DNA of 64,000 nt from Pictodentalium vernedei (Eukaryota; Mollusca; Scaphopoda; Dentaliida; Dentaliidae): positions 248,001-312,000 of the forward strand of contig JAUFNR010000012.1 in NCBI GenBank assembly GCA_031216915.1. Direction: 5' to 3'. Under the pieces are notes generated by a model. The model was not told the DNA's origin and ran no database searches. It saw only the letters and a list, made by a program, of their open reading frames with translations. Below are positions 45,230-56,226 of this stretch, piece by piece. Made by a program: the position numbers and the translations under genes. How positions within the stretch are numbered: position 1 is the first letter of the stretch; each line of letters begins with the position of its first letter.

Positions 45230-47189
45230 AGGTCTTCACCTCGATTCGTCCCAGGTTGGAGGAAGGATATCCGAGTTTGCATACCATTGGGCCACGATCA
45301 CATCCGATTCTTGGATGTTAGATTTTATTCGGTCCAGTCTGCGGATATCCTTTCGGAAGCACCCCACTCTGTCGAAAGTGCCTGTTCCAACCGAAGTTCC
45401 TTCAAAACGTTTCACGTCGGGAACTTTTGATCACGGAGATAGACAATCTCCTGTCAAAGGGAGGATCGAGGTCATCAAGAACATTCATTCAGTGGGATTT
45501 TATTCCAGCCGGTTCTTGGGGGCGAAGAAGGATGGCCGACTTCAAACGGTTGTTATCTATCTGAGTATCCTGAACCAGTCTCTCCCAAGTTCAGCATGGA
45601 GATTTTCAGGTCAGTTCCATTTCCCAGGGAGATTTCGCTTCCTGCATCGACCTGCAAGTCGTTTACTTTCACGTTCCGATTTATCGGACATCTCGAAAGT
45701 ATCTCAGGTTTGCTTTTCTGGAGTGAGTTTACCAGTTCAAGATCATGCCTTTCAGCCACATCCTGGCCCCTTGGGCCTTCACCCGACTGATGTCGCATGT
45801 GATAGCCTTCCACACAGTCCAAGGTGACTACTTTGGCCTATCTGGACTATATTCTCCAGAGGCACTCCAGTGCTGCTCTTCTGGAGTCAGATGTCAACAC
45901 ACTGTTGGGCCTGCTCATGTCACAGAGGCTCCGCGTCATTGAGGAGAAGTCAGACCTGGTCCCTTCTCAGTCGTTTTGTCATCTTGTTATTGACTTCTGC
46001 ACACAGCTGAATATGGTGGTGGTTCCCTGGGCGAGGTCTGTGATTCCCCCGGCTTTCGCCCTGACTCTGACCCAGTCCACTACAGCTCAGAGTATACTCC
46101 GGCTGCTCGGTCTCTGCGGTTCGGTGACAGATCTCATTACTCTAGGTCGGCTGCATGTCATTCCTCTCCAACACTTTCTGCTCAGTCGTTGGAGGCCGAT
46201 CGTCGATCCTCTGGATTTGGTGCTTCAGTTACTAACATCTCTTCATCGTCACCTTTTTTCCTGGACAGATGTTCAGTGGATTATGTAGGGAGTTCTGTTG
46301 GACATGCCCATATCCGATCTGTATTCTCTTGGTAGATGCCAGCGATCTTGGATGGGGCACGACGTTGGATCCTCTAGGTCTTTCCCTTCATGATGTATGG
46401 GACCAGAATCAAGCAGCTCTTCACATCAACCAGAAGGAGCTTCTTGCTCTTCTTTGGAGTTTCCGCCATTGGATCCCCCACCTTTCGAATCGTCAGGTCC
46501 TTCTGTTGTTCGACAATTGTCACTTACATTCAGAACCAGGGCGGCACCCACTCTGTTCTCATGTACGAATTGGCTCGGGATCTTCTACTTTTAGCTCAGG
46601 ATGTCAATGCCGGGGTGGTGGGTCGACACATTCCCGGTCGTTTGAATGTCCTCACCAACTCCCTGTCCTGACTTGACGGGATCATTTCCACTGAGTGGAT
46701 GCTTTACAGGGCAGTGTTCCAGTCCCTTTGCGATCTCTGGGGTTGTCCCCACATCGATTCTTTTGCGACCTGTTGGAACCATCAAGTGGACACTTTCATG
46801 ACCCTGTGTCCAGATCCTCTGGCTTTCGCTGTGGACACTGTGTCAATCGATTGGAACAGTCTTGTTGGCTTCGCCTTCTCATCAGGGCCGATTCTGCCTC
46901 AGGTTCTAGCCAAGATACGAACCTGCAGTTGTCGAATCATTCTGATTGCGCCCCTGTCGCCTCAGCGAGTGTGGGTCAATTAGCTCCGCTCTCTGTTGGG
47001 TGGACTTCTGAAACGTCTCCCTCTATGTCACAACCTTCTTTGTCAAGGTCATCTGAGGAGGTTTCATGTCGACCCGAATTCATTGTGCCTTCACGCATAT
47101 CTTTGTTGGGTCCTGTCTTTCTCCGTAGAATTTTTCGAGACAAACAGTGGAGTGCATTTCTTCTTCAAGGCGGCACTCCACTGGTTTAG
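45230..47189 (+). pseudogene. U4 plus-arm RT/RNase H/methyltransferase-like ORF2
   Basis: Lesions shared with U3: TGA 45724-45726, the 4-bp loss near 45810, Tyr-Leu-Asp-Tyr, TAG 46286-46288 and TAG near 46980. The U3-private TAG in Leu-Cys-Asp-Leu is absent here (CTCTGGGGT near 46736). A TGA ends the Leu-Ser run near 46669. Confidence 0.87.
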
Positions 47190-48163
47190 CCTATGTGGCT
47201 AAGTGGAAGATCTTCTGTCGATGGTGTGCTGATCCCTCTGTTGATTATACTGATCCTTCGGTAACACAGATTGGAGAGTTTCTGGTACATCTGCTTGATT
47301 CTCGGAGTCTGCAACCTGTTACCATCCAAGGGTACAGGTCCATGCTTTTGGAGACCTTTTCGAATGTGGGAAAGCATCATATCAGCACTAATCCGTACCT
47401 CTCCAAGCTTAGTCGGCACTTTTCTTTGGAAAGGCCTAGGATTTTGCAGCTTACCCCAAGATGGAATCTTTCTTGGGTGCTGCTTTACTTGGTTGCAGGG
47501 AGTGGGAGGTGCTGTTGAAACCTTTATCCCAGGTGGATATGTTTTTTCTCACATACAAGACGGCTTTTCTGAGAGCATTTGCCGCAGCCAGAAGGGTTAG
47601 TGACCTTCACACCCTCTCTGTTGATCCTGTCTTTTTCAGGAGCTCCGACAACAGTGTTACTTTTACTGATTGCTCCTTTCTGGTGAAGAATCAGATACCA
47701 GAAACTACTCCACCAACTATCTGAATCAGGGCTCTTCTTTCTGCTGATGGTATCGCCCTTGGCTGTGTTCACTTCGTGCAAAATCGCATTTATCTCAACC
47801 AGACGCAGTTCGTTAGGAAAGGCAGGCAAACAATTTTTTCTGTCTCTTATTCCTGGTCGACAGAAGATCTCTCCTCATTCCATTTCTCGATGGATTTCTC
47901 TTGCTATTCTCGCATCCTACACCCGTCTAGCAACTGACAATTGTATTACCAATCGTATTTTTGCACACGAGGTATGTGCCTTGTCTACCTCCTGGGCTTA
48001 TGCTAACTCTGCCAAGTTGTTGGATGCTATGCAGGCAGCCTATTGGAGAAATGCTTCTCCTGTCTCCACCTTCTATCTGTGTCAGTTGCAAGAGCAGTCG
48101 GCGGACGTTTTTTCCTTGGGCCCTCCTTCTTCTGCTCAGTCTGTTGTCTACCCTAGTCATTAG
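47147..48163 (+). pseudogene. U4 tyrosine recombinase
   Basis: Arg box intact (Ala-Ala-Arg-Arg-Val-Ser-Asp-Leu near 47584). HxxR reads His-Glu-Val-Cys (47967-47978), the least altered version of the box in the array apart from the Arg loss. The Tyr motif is kept near 48037. Confidence 0.85.
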
Positions 48164-48387
48164 ACTTCTTACAAGGTCAGTTCCAGCCATGTGCTTGGTT
48201 ACTGTCATTTCTGTCTGTGTGTCACACAGAGCCATATGCCTCATATCTGATTGTCTTTTACTAATGTTTGTGATGCTATGGTTTTATAGGCCTAGGTAAC
48301 TCCTCTTCTGTGCACAGTTCCCGCACAGGCGGGTTGTGTGGGGTTGGTTATGTGATTCCCTCCTCCTATTGTCTATTCGGCCTGTTG

Positions 48388-48446
48388 TAAACAATTGTAA
48401 GGTAGGTTGATAAGAAATTTATTTTATAGTCAATTTCCTTTACTTG
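48388..48446. repeat. Family-B ICR of U4, second arm deleted
   Basis: The first arm TAAACAATTGTAAGGTAGG is present, but CAATTTCCTTTACTTGGAGG shows that the whole second arm (CTTATTATACCTAC...TTGTTTA) has been lost, so the palindrome is gone in this unit. Confidence 0.75.
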
Positions 48447-49045
48447 GAGGCCCTAACGTCTTCTTTTTCGGGTAAGAATCCTTCCTCCCCGCTGATCACA
48501 TAACTCCAATGATGGCAGATTCAAATAGAATGACACATTGGTTATGTGTCTGTGCGCTGTGCGCTGGTTCCAGAGCCTGTTCACTGGTTCCAGAAGCCGT
48601 AGATTAGTACAAGGAGAAGAATGTCCTCTACTTGGTGTGCGCCGGTCGGACACGACCCAGTTTTGGCTTATTTTTTCTTGATGCTTTTTCACCACTTTTC
48701 TTTCCCAAATTGCTTGGGAAAGAAGAAAATAGAGAGTATTTTTCCAAGTTACGGACTTCCACTGTAGTGCAAGCATGTGCCTGAATGCTAGTGCACAATG
48801 TGTCACATTGTGCCTTTTCACATATCACTTCCAGCATGTGCCGATGTGCTAGTGCACAATGTGTCACATTGTGCCTTTTCACATAAGGACATATTGGCAC
48901 ATCCAGCATGTGCTTTTGTGCTCCATGTAATGTGTACAATAGAAGATAAACATGTCTAGGGAAGTCAAAATAAATAGAACAAAGAAGTCATGACAGCTTG
49001 CTGATACATAGGTAGAAACCGAGAATTTACTGAAAAATCAGAGCC
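48447..49045 (+). repeat. Segment D of U4
   Basis: Hairpin near 48697-48723. Palindromes at 48793-48813 and 48854-48874. The insertion target is unoccupied near 48732. Confidence 0.8.
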
Positions 49046-50205
49046 AAGTAAACAATTATGGGTATGGGTTTTTTTTGTGGTGATTCTACGAAGTAAATAT
49101 GGATTCTGTGGAAATCTGAACCAGGAACACTACACTAGTTGAATCGAACTTACCCCAAGCCCCACCACGGTATGGCGGTCCAAAAAAGGATTTTAGGTGC
49201 ATTTTGGTGGTTTGGAGAGATTGTCGAGTCTATTTGGGTAATTGTATGAATCGGGGACTACTCTTGTACAAAGGAACATATCCTCTGAACATACCCCTAT
49301 CCTATAAGAAGTCTTTGGGTAACATAGAAACCACATGTCACCATAGAAACCAAGATGGCGCCCACCAGTATACAAAATGGACAACGGAAACACATATCAC
49401 CCTAACAACACGTGTTGCATATGCACACTTACACCACGTATCACTGTGGGGATGATGTCACAGCATGGCCACTCACATGGGTTACCATGACAACCCACCA
49501 TGATGCAACTTGGTCATGTGACTTTGTTGTCACATGAGATTCGGCAAATGTGGTATAAAACGTATGAGATATACTACTCCTGACTCTGATCCTTGGTATG
49601 CTCTCTCAGAGAGCTTTACTAGGTGCAGGTGTTAATGGTCTGGGTTAGAATGGTTAACAGGCTTGTATACAATCACCATGGATAACGAAAATAGTTTTGG
49701 ACAAAAGTGAAAAGTGCTTGAGAATACTGCGTACATATCCTTGAAAGTCCAGGATTTTTTCCTCCAGAGGTACATGAACCCTGTCAGTAGGAACTTTAGG
49801 ACCCCACATGTAGTATGATGACCTGTCATCCATCAACATGAAATTTCCTTGTTGGTTCCTCATATTTTTACTTGACCAGCAAGTGTGGTGGGTTTGCACA
49901 GAGGTACACCCTTTGTGAGACTATGCGCCTTGTAATTCAGTTAATGTCACAAAACTTGCTTTAATATTAAGGCGATTTACTTCAAAAATGTCAAAATGTA
50001 TACTTTGCACCATCCAAAGGAACATTCATGCAGTTTCCACAGGCCTGTGATGCAGGAAAGTGCAAAACATGTTGCAAACAAGATCCATTTTTTTATATTT
50101 GTTTTCTTAGATACTGAATGATTACATATTGAATGTTTTTTATTACAAATATGAATGATCAGTGTTGCATGGCAAAGGAAAGTCTAATCTTGAATGGTTT
50201 CACTG
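49046..50205 (+). repeat. Segment A of U5, 3' end deleted
   Basis: Matches segment A up to GAATGGTTTCACTGA, then jumps into the plus-arm gag, so the last ~320 bp of segment A, the C-run and the whole minus arm are missing. Confidence 0.8.
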
Positions 50206-50933
50206 AACCAGTCTCAAGGCTATGAAGACTCCATTCTTGGCTAGGCTGATACCATTTTGCCTCCTGTGCGTTATCGTTCCTACGATTCCGCCAATCTGTC
50301 GGCCTGCCAGAGTTTGACGGTGTAGGATCAGGACTCCTCCTCCCTCAAGCTTTTTAAGCCCAAGTTGGCTATTATTCCAATGGCCTCTTTCGAGTCTATG
50401 TTGGGCTTATCCAGAGAGATGCTAGGCATACTTTCTCTTTCGGATCACATCGTCTCTGCCTTGGCTGCTTATCTGCCTCCAGATAGGTTTGATGACATAC
50501 AGGCTCCTTTGCATGTGATCTCTAAGGTGCTCATGCATCTTTCTCACCTGCATGCCTGTAACACGGCTAATTTGGAATTAGTTTGCCGTGTCACTGTTTT
50601 GGACACAAGCTGTTTCCTTCCTGAAGGGCAGCGCACTGCTCTTTGATTCGCTTCTTTGGTGGGTCTGCCACTATTCCATAATTCCATGGCAGTGGTCCAC
50701 GATGACATCCTGTGTCATTCGTAAGATCAGCTGCTGGAGGCCGTGGCCGTTGCAAGCTTAACAAATGCCCTTCTGCCTTCTATGTGAAGCCACAGGCTGA
50801 TCCTCCTGCCGACGCTTATTCTTACTCACAGTGTAAGGGTAAGCATCGGCAGACCCGAGAGATGTCTCAGGATCCTTCCTCGAGCAGAGGAGTTGGTTTC
50901 TTCTCTCACAGGCCTCGCTGGTGCTCGAAATGA
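50206..50933 (+). pseudogene. U5 gag C-terminal fragment
   Basis: Begins CCAGTCTCAAGGCTATGAAG directly after segment A. A few bases (ACCAGTCTC) look like minus-arm border sequence left at the deletion junction. The open piece is 50365-50646. Confidence 0.72.
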
Positions 50934-52010
50934 AGGTCTTCACCTCGATTCGTCCCAGGTTGGTGGAAGGATATCCGAGTTTGCATACCATTGGGCCACG
51001 ATCACATCCGATTCTTGGATGTTAGATGTTGTTCGGTCCGGTCTGCGTATATCCTTTCGGAGGCACCCCACTCTGTCGAAAATGCCTGTTCCAACCCAAG
51101 TTCCTTCAAAACGTTTCACGTCGGGAACTTTTGTTCACGGAGATAGACAATCTCCTGTCAAAGGGAGGATCGAGGTCATCAAGAACATTCATTCAGTGGG
51201 ATTTTATTCCAGTTGGTTCTTGGGGGCGAAGAAGGATGGCCGACTCCAAACGGTTGTTATCTATCTGAGTATCCTGAACCAGTCTCTCCCAAGTTCAGCA
51301 TGAAGACTTTCAGGTCAGTTCCATTTCCCAGGGAGATTTCGCTTCCTACATCGACCTGCAAGTCGTTTACTTTCACGTTCCGATTTATCGGACATCTCGA
51401 AAGTATCTCAGGTTTGCTTTTCTGGAGTGAGTTTACCAGTTCAAGATCATGCCTTTCAGCCACATCCTGGCACCTTGGGCCTTCACCCGACTGATGTCGC
51501 ATGTGATAGCCTTCCACACAGTCCAAGGTGACTACTTCGGCCTATCTGGACTATATTCTCCAGAGGCACTCCAGTGCTGCTCTTCTGGAGTCAGATGTCA
51601 ACACACTGTTGAGCCTGCTCATATCACAGAGGCTCCGCGTCATTGAGGAGAAGTCGGACCTGGTCCCTTCTGAGTCGTTTTGTCATCTTGTTATGGACTT
51701 CTGCACACAGCTGAATATGGTGGTGGTTCCCTGGGCGAGGTCTTTGATTCCCCCGGCTTTCGCCCTGACTCTGACCCAGTCCAATACAGCTCAGAGTATA
51801 CTCCGGCTGCTCGGTCTCTGCGGTTCGGTGACAGATCTCATTACTCTAGGTTGGTGCATGTCATTCCTCTCCAACACTTTCTGCTCAGTCGTTGGAGGCC
51901 GATCGTCGATCCTCTGGATTTGGTGCTTCAGTTACTAACATTTCTTCATCGTCACCTTTTTCCCTGGACAGATGTTCAGTGGATTATGTAGGGAGTTCTG
52001 TTGGACATGC
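50934..52010 (+). pseudogene. U5 RT fragment, truncated at RNase H border
   Basis: Carries the TGA (51428-51430), the 4-bp loss near 51514, Tyr-Leu-Asp-Tyr and the TAG (51989-51991). It therefore belongs with U3 and U4. It ends at GACATGCCCA, joined to segment D by a deletion that removes RNase H, the methyltransferase-like domain, the recombinase and the ICR. Confidence 0.85.
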
Positions 52011-52255
52011 CCAACAGACATGCCTCTTCACATATCACTTCCAGCATGTGCCGATGTGCTAGTGCACAATGTGTCACATTGTTCCTTTTCACATAAGCAC
52101 ATATTGGCACATCCAGCATGTGCTTTTGTGCTGCATGTAATGTGTACAATAGAAGATAAACATGTCTAGGGAAGTCAAAATAAATAGAACAAAGAAGTCA
52201 TAACAGCTTGCTGATACATAGGTAGAAACCGAGAATTTACTGAAAAATCACAGCT
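52011..52255 (+). repeat. Segment D of U5, 5' truncated
   Basis: Only the part from the second palindrome onward remains (52064-52084, one mismatch at its right end). Confidence 0.8.
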
Positions 52256-53734
52256 AAGTAAACAATTATGGGTATGGGTTTTTTTTGTGGTAATTCTACG
52301 AAGTAAATATGGATTCTGTGGAAATCTGAACCAGGAAAACTACACTAGTTGAATCGAACTTACCCCAAGCCCCACCACGGTATGGCAGTCCTAAAAAGGA
52401 TTTTAGGTGCATTTTGGTGGTTTGGAGAGATTGTCGAGTCTATTTGGGTAATTGTATGAATCGGGGACTACTCTTGTACAAAGGAACATATCCTCTGAAC
52501 ATACCCCTATCCTATAAGAAGTCTTTGGGTAACATAGAAACCACATGTCACCATAGAAACCAAGATGGCGCCCACCAGTATACAAAATGGACAACGGAAA
52601 CACATATCACCCTAACAACACGTGTTGCATATGCGCACTTACACCACGTATCACTGTGGGGATGATGTCACAGCATGGCCACTCACATGGATTACCATGA
52701 CAACCCACCATGATGCAACTTGGTCATTTGACTTTGTTGTCACTTGAGATTCGGCAAATGTGGTATAAAACGTATGAGACATACTACTCCTGACTCTGAT
52801 CCTTGGTATGCTCTCTCAGAGAGCTTAACAAGGTGCAGGTGTTAATGGTCTGGGTTAGAATGGTTAACAGGCTTGTATACAATCACCATAGATAATGAAA
52901 ATAGTTTTGGACAAAAGTGAAAAGTGCTTGAGAATACTCCGTACATGTCCTTGAAAGTCCAGGATTTTTTCCTCCAGAGGAACATGAACCCTGTCAGTAG
53001 GAACTTTAGGACCCCACATGTAGTATGATGACCTGTCATCCATCAGCATGAAATTTCCTTGTTGGTTCCTCATATTTTTACTTGACCAGCAAGTGTGGTG
53101 GGTATGCACAGAGGTACACGCTTTGTGAGACTATGCACCTTGTAATTCAGTTAATGTCACAAAACTTGCTTTAATATTAAGGCGATTTACTTCAAAAATG
53201 TCAAAATGTATACTTTGCACTATCCAAAGGAACATTCATGCAGTTTCCACAGGCCTGTGATGCAGGAAAGTACAAAACATGTTGCAAACAAGATCCATTT
53301 TTTGATATTTGTTTTCTTAGATACTGAATGATTACATATTGAATGTTTTTTATTACAAATATGAATGATCAGTGTTGCATGGCAAAGGAAAGTCTAATCT
53401 TGAATGGTTTCACTGATTAAACCAACAGGCCCAACTCAGATGGAAACATCAATCAGTCATTCTCTAATGTCTGTTTTGTTGGGAGCTACATTAATTTAAG
53501 TCGTCAGACTTTAAATACAAAATGTATTTATCAATAGGTTTTTTTGAAAAACTGATTGGTGAGGACCCATAGACAACTAACTGTAACAGAAGAAATCAAG
53601 ATTAAGAAAACATAATGCCTCTGAATGAAATGCACATGCAATTGTTTACAGAGTTATGTCCCTTTTCATGAAACTTATCAATTGCAGTGAGGTTTGGATT
53701 TGAATCACCAGTTCAGACTAAACATGCATTAATT
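52256..53734 (+). repeat. Segment A of U6
   Basis: Full-length copy, followed by a C-run of 11 at 53735-53745. No gene supported. Confidence 0.75.
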
Positions 53735-53750
53735 CCCCCCCCCCCTCTCT

Positions 53751-55452
53751 CCCTGCCCCCAAGCAAAGCAGCACCCAAGGAAAGATTCCATCTTGGGGTA
53801 AGCTGCAAAATTCTAGGTTTTTTCAAAGAAAAGGGCTAAATAAGCTTGGACAGATACGGATTAGTGCCGATACGATGCTTTCCCACATACGAAAAGGTCT
53901 TGAAAAGCATGAACCTGTACACTTTGACAATAACAGGTTGGAGACCCCAAGAATCAAACAGATATACCAGAAACTCTCCAATCTGTGTTTTCGAAGGATC
54001 AGCATAATCAACAGAGTGATCAGCACACCATCGACAGAAGACCTTCCACTTAGCCGCAGAGGCTAAACCAGTGGAGTGCCACCTTAAAGAAGAAATGCAC
54101 TCCACTGTTCGTGTCGAAAAACCTCTACGAGGAGACAGGACCCGACAAAGATATGCGTGAAGGCACAATGAAATCGGGTCAACATGACACCTCCTCGGGT
54201 ATCCATGACAAAGAAGGTCATGACATAGTGGGTGATGTGTCAGAACTGTCGCCAACAGAGAGCAGAGCTGATTGTTCCACACCCTCTGAAGCGACAGGGG
54301 AGCGATCAGAATGATTCAACAACTGCATGCTCGTATCCTGGCTAGAACCTGAGGCAGAATCGGACCCAGCGGGAAGGTGTAGTTGACAAGCCCATTCCAA
54401 TTGAGTGACAGAGCGTCCACAGTGAAAGCCAGAGGATTTGGACGCAGGGACACGAAAGTGTCCACCTGATCATTTCAATGGGGTGCAAAAAGATCTATAT
54501 GGGGATGACCCCATAGATCGCAAAGCGACTGGAACACTGCCCTGTGAAGCATCCACTCGGTGGAAATGACCCTGCCCCGTTGGGACAGGGAGTCGGCAAG
54601 GATATTCAGATGACCAGGAATGTGACGAACCACCACACCAGCATTGGCATCCTGAGCTAGCAGTAGAATATCCCGAGCCAATTCGTACATGAGAACCGAG
54701 TGTGTGACCCCTGGTTCCGAATGTAAGAGATCATTGTCAAATTGTCAAACAACAGAAGGACCTGACGATTCGGAATGTGGGGTCCACTGCTGGAAACTCA
54801 GAAGAAGAGCCAGAAGCTCCTTCTGGTTGATGTGAAGAGCTGCTTGATCCTGGTCCCATACACCATGAAGGAAAAGACCTAGAGGATCAAATGCCACGCC
54901 CCATCTGAGATTGCTTGCACCTGCCATCAGAACATGATCAGATATGGGCAAGTCCAATGGAACTCTCTCCATAATCCACTGAATATTTGCCCAGGGAAGA
55001 AGGTAAGTGAAGACCCAGATGCAGAGTATCAACATTCGGTCTCCTATGACTGAGCAGAAAGTGTTGGAGAGGTATCACATGCAGCCGGCCTTGATGAATG
55101 AGATCCGTCACCGACCCCACCACAGAGACTGAGCAGCCGGAAAATACTACGAGCTTTCGTGGACTGGGTCAGAGTCAGGGCGAAAGCTGGGGGAATCACA
55201 GCCCTCACCCGGAGAACCGCCACCATATTTAGCTGAGTGCGGAAATCCATCCTCAGATGACAAAACGACCTTGAACTGGAAAACTCCCCCCAGTAAAGCG
55301 AACCTGAAATACTTTCGAGATGTCTGATGGATCGGAACGTGAAAGTAAGCAACTCACAGGTTGATGCTCGAAGCGGAATCTCCATGGGAAATGCAACCGA
55401 CCTGAACGTCTCCGTGCTGAACTTGGGAGCAGTGATAGACTGGTTCAGGATT
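53751..55452 (-). pseudogene. U6 minus arm with RT core deleted
   Basis: Like the other minus arms, but at 55268 the sequence passes from CAAAACGAC straight to CTTGAACTGG. About 240 bp between short GAC repeats are missing, removing RT motifs B and C (Tyr-Leu-Asp-Asp). The remaining frame 55044-55496 is open across the deletion. Confidence 0.85.
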
Positions 55453-56226
55453 CTTCTGGGTACCTTCGAGCATACCAGTCGGTACAAGTGGTCCAAGCTT
55501 TTGCAGCATGCGACTCAAAGCTGAGTTCCAAGGCTATGAAGACTCCATTCTTAGCTAGGCTGATACCATTTTGCCTTCTGTGCGTTATCGTTCCTATGAT
55601 TCCGCCAATCTGTCGGCCTGCAAGAGTTTGACGGTGTAGGATCAGGACTCCTCCTCCCTCAAGCTTTTCAAGCCCAAGTTGGCCATTATTCCAATGGCGA
55701 CTTTCGAGTCCATATTGGGCTTATCCAGAGAGATGCTAGGCATGCTTTCTCTTTCGGATCACATCGTCTCTGCCTTGGCTGCTTATCTGCCTCCAGATAG
55801 GTTTGATGACATACAGGCTCCTTTGCATGTGATCTCTAAGGTGCTCATGCATCTTTCTCACCTGCATGCCTGTAACACAGCTAATTTGGAATTAGTTTGC
55901 CGTGTCACTGTTTTGGACACAAGCTGTTTCCTTCCTGAAGGGCAGCGCACTGCTCTTTGATCCGCTTCTTTGGTGGGTCTGCGACTATTCCATAATTCCA
56001 TGGCAGTGGTCCACGATGACATCCTGTGTCATTCGTAAGATCAGCTGCTGGAGGCCGTGGCCGTTGCAAGCTTAACAAATGCCCTTCTGCTTCCTTTGTG
56101 AAACCACAGGCTGATCCTCCTGTCGACGCTTATTCTTACTCACGTGGTAAGAGATGTCTCAGGATCCTTCCTCGAGCAGAGGAGATGGTTTCTTCTCTCA
56201 CAGGCCTCGCTGGTGCTCGAAAATGA
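55453..56226 (+). pseudogene. U6 gag C-terminal fragment
   Basis: Same left junction as U2-U4. A private deletion of ~27 bp lies near 56147 (CACGTGGTAAGAGATGTCTC), where the other units have a longer GGTAAGGGTAAGCAT...GAGAGATG stretch. Confidence 0.72.

Noticed and set aside
55044..55496. A 150-codon minus-strand frame in U6.
   Set aside because: It crosses the ~240-bp deletion that removed the RT core, and its parts are out-of-frame remnants of RT.
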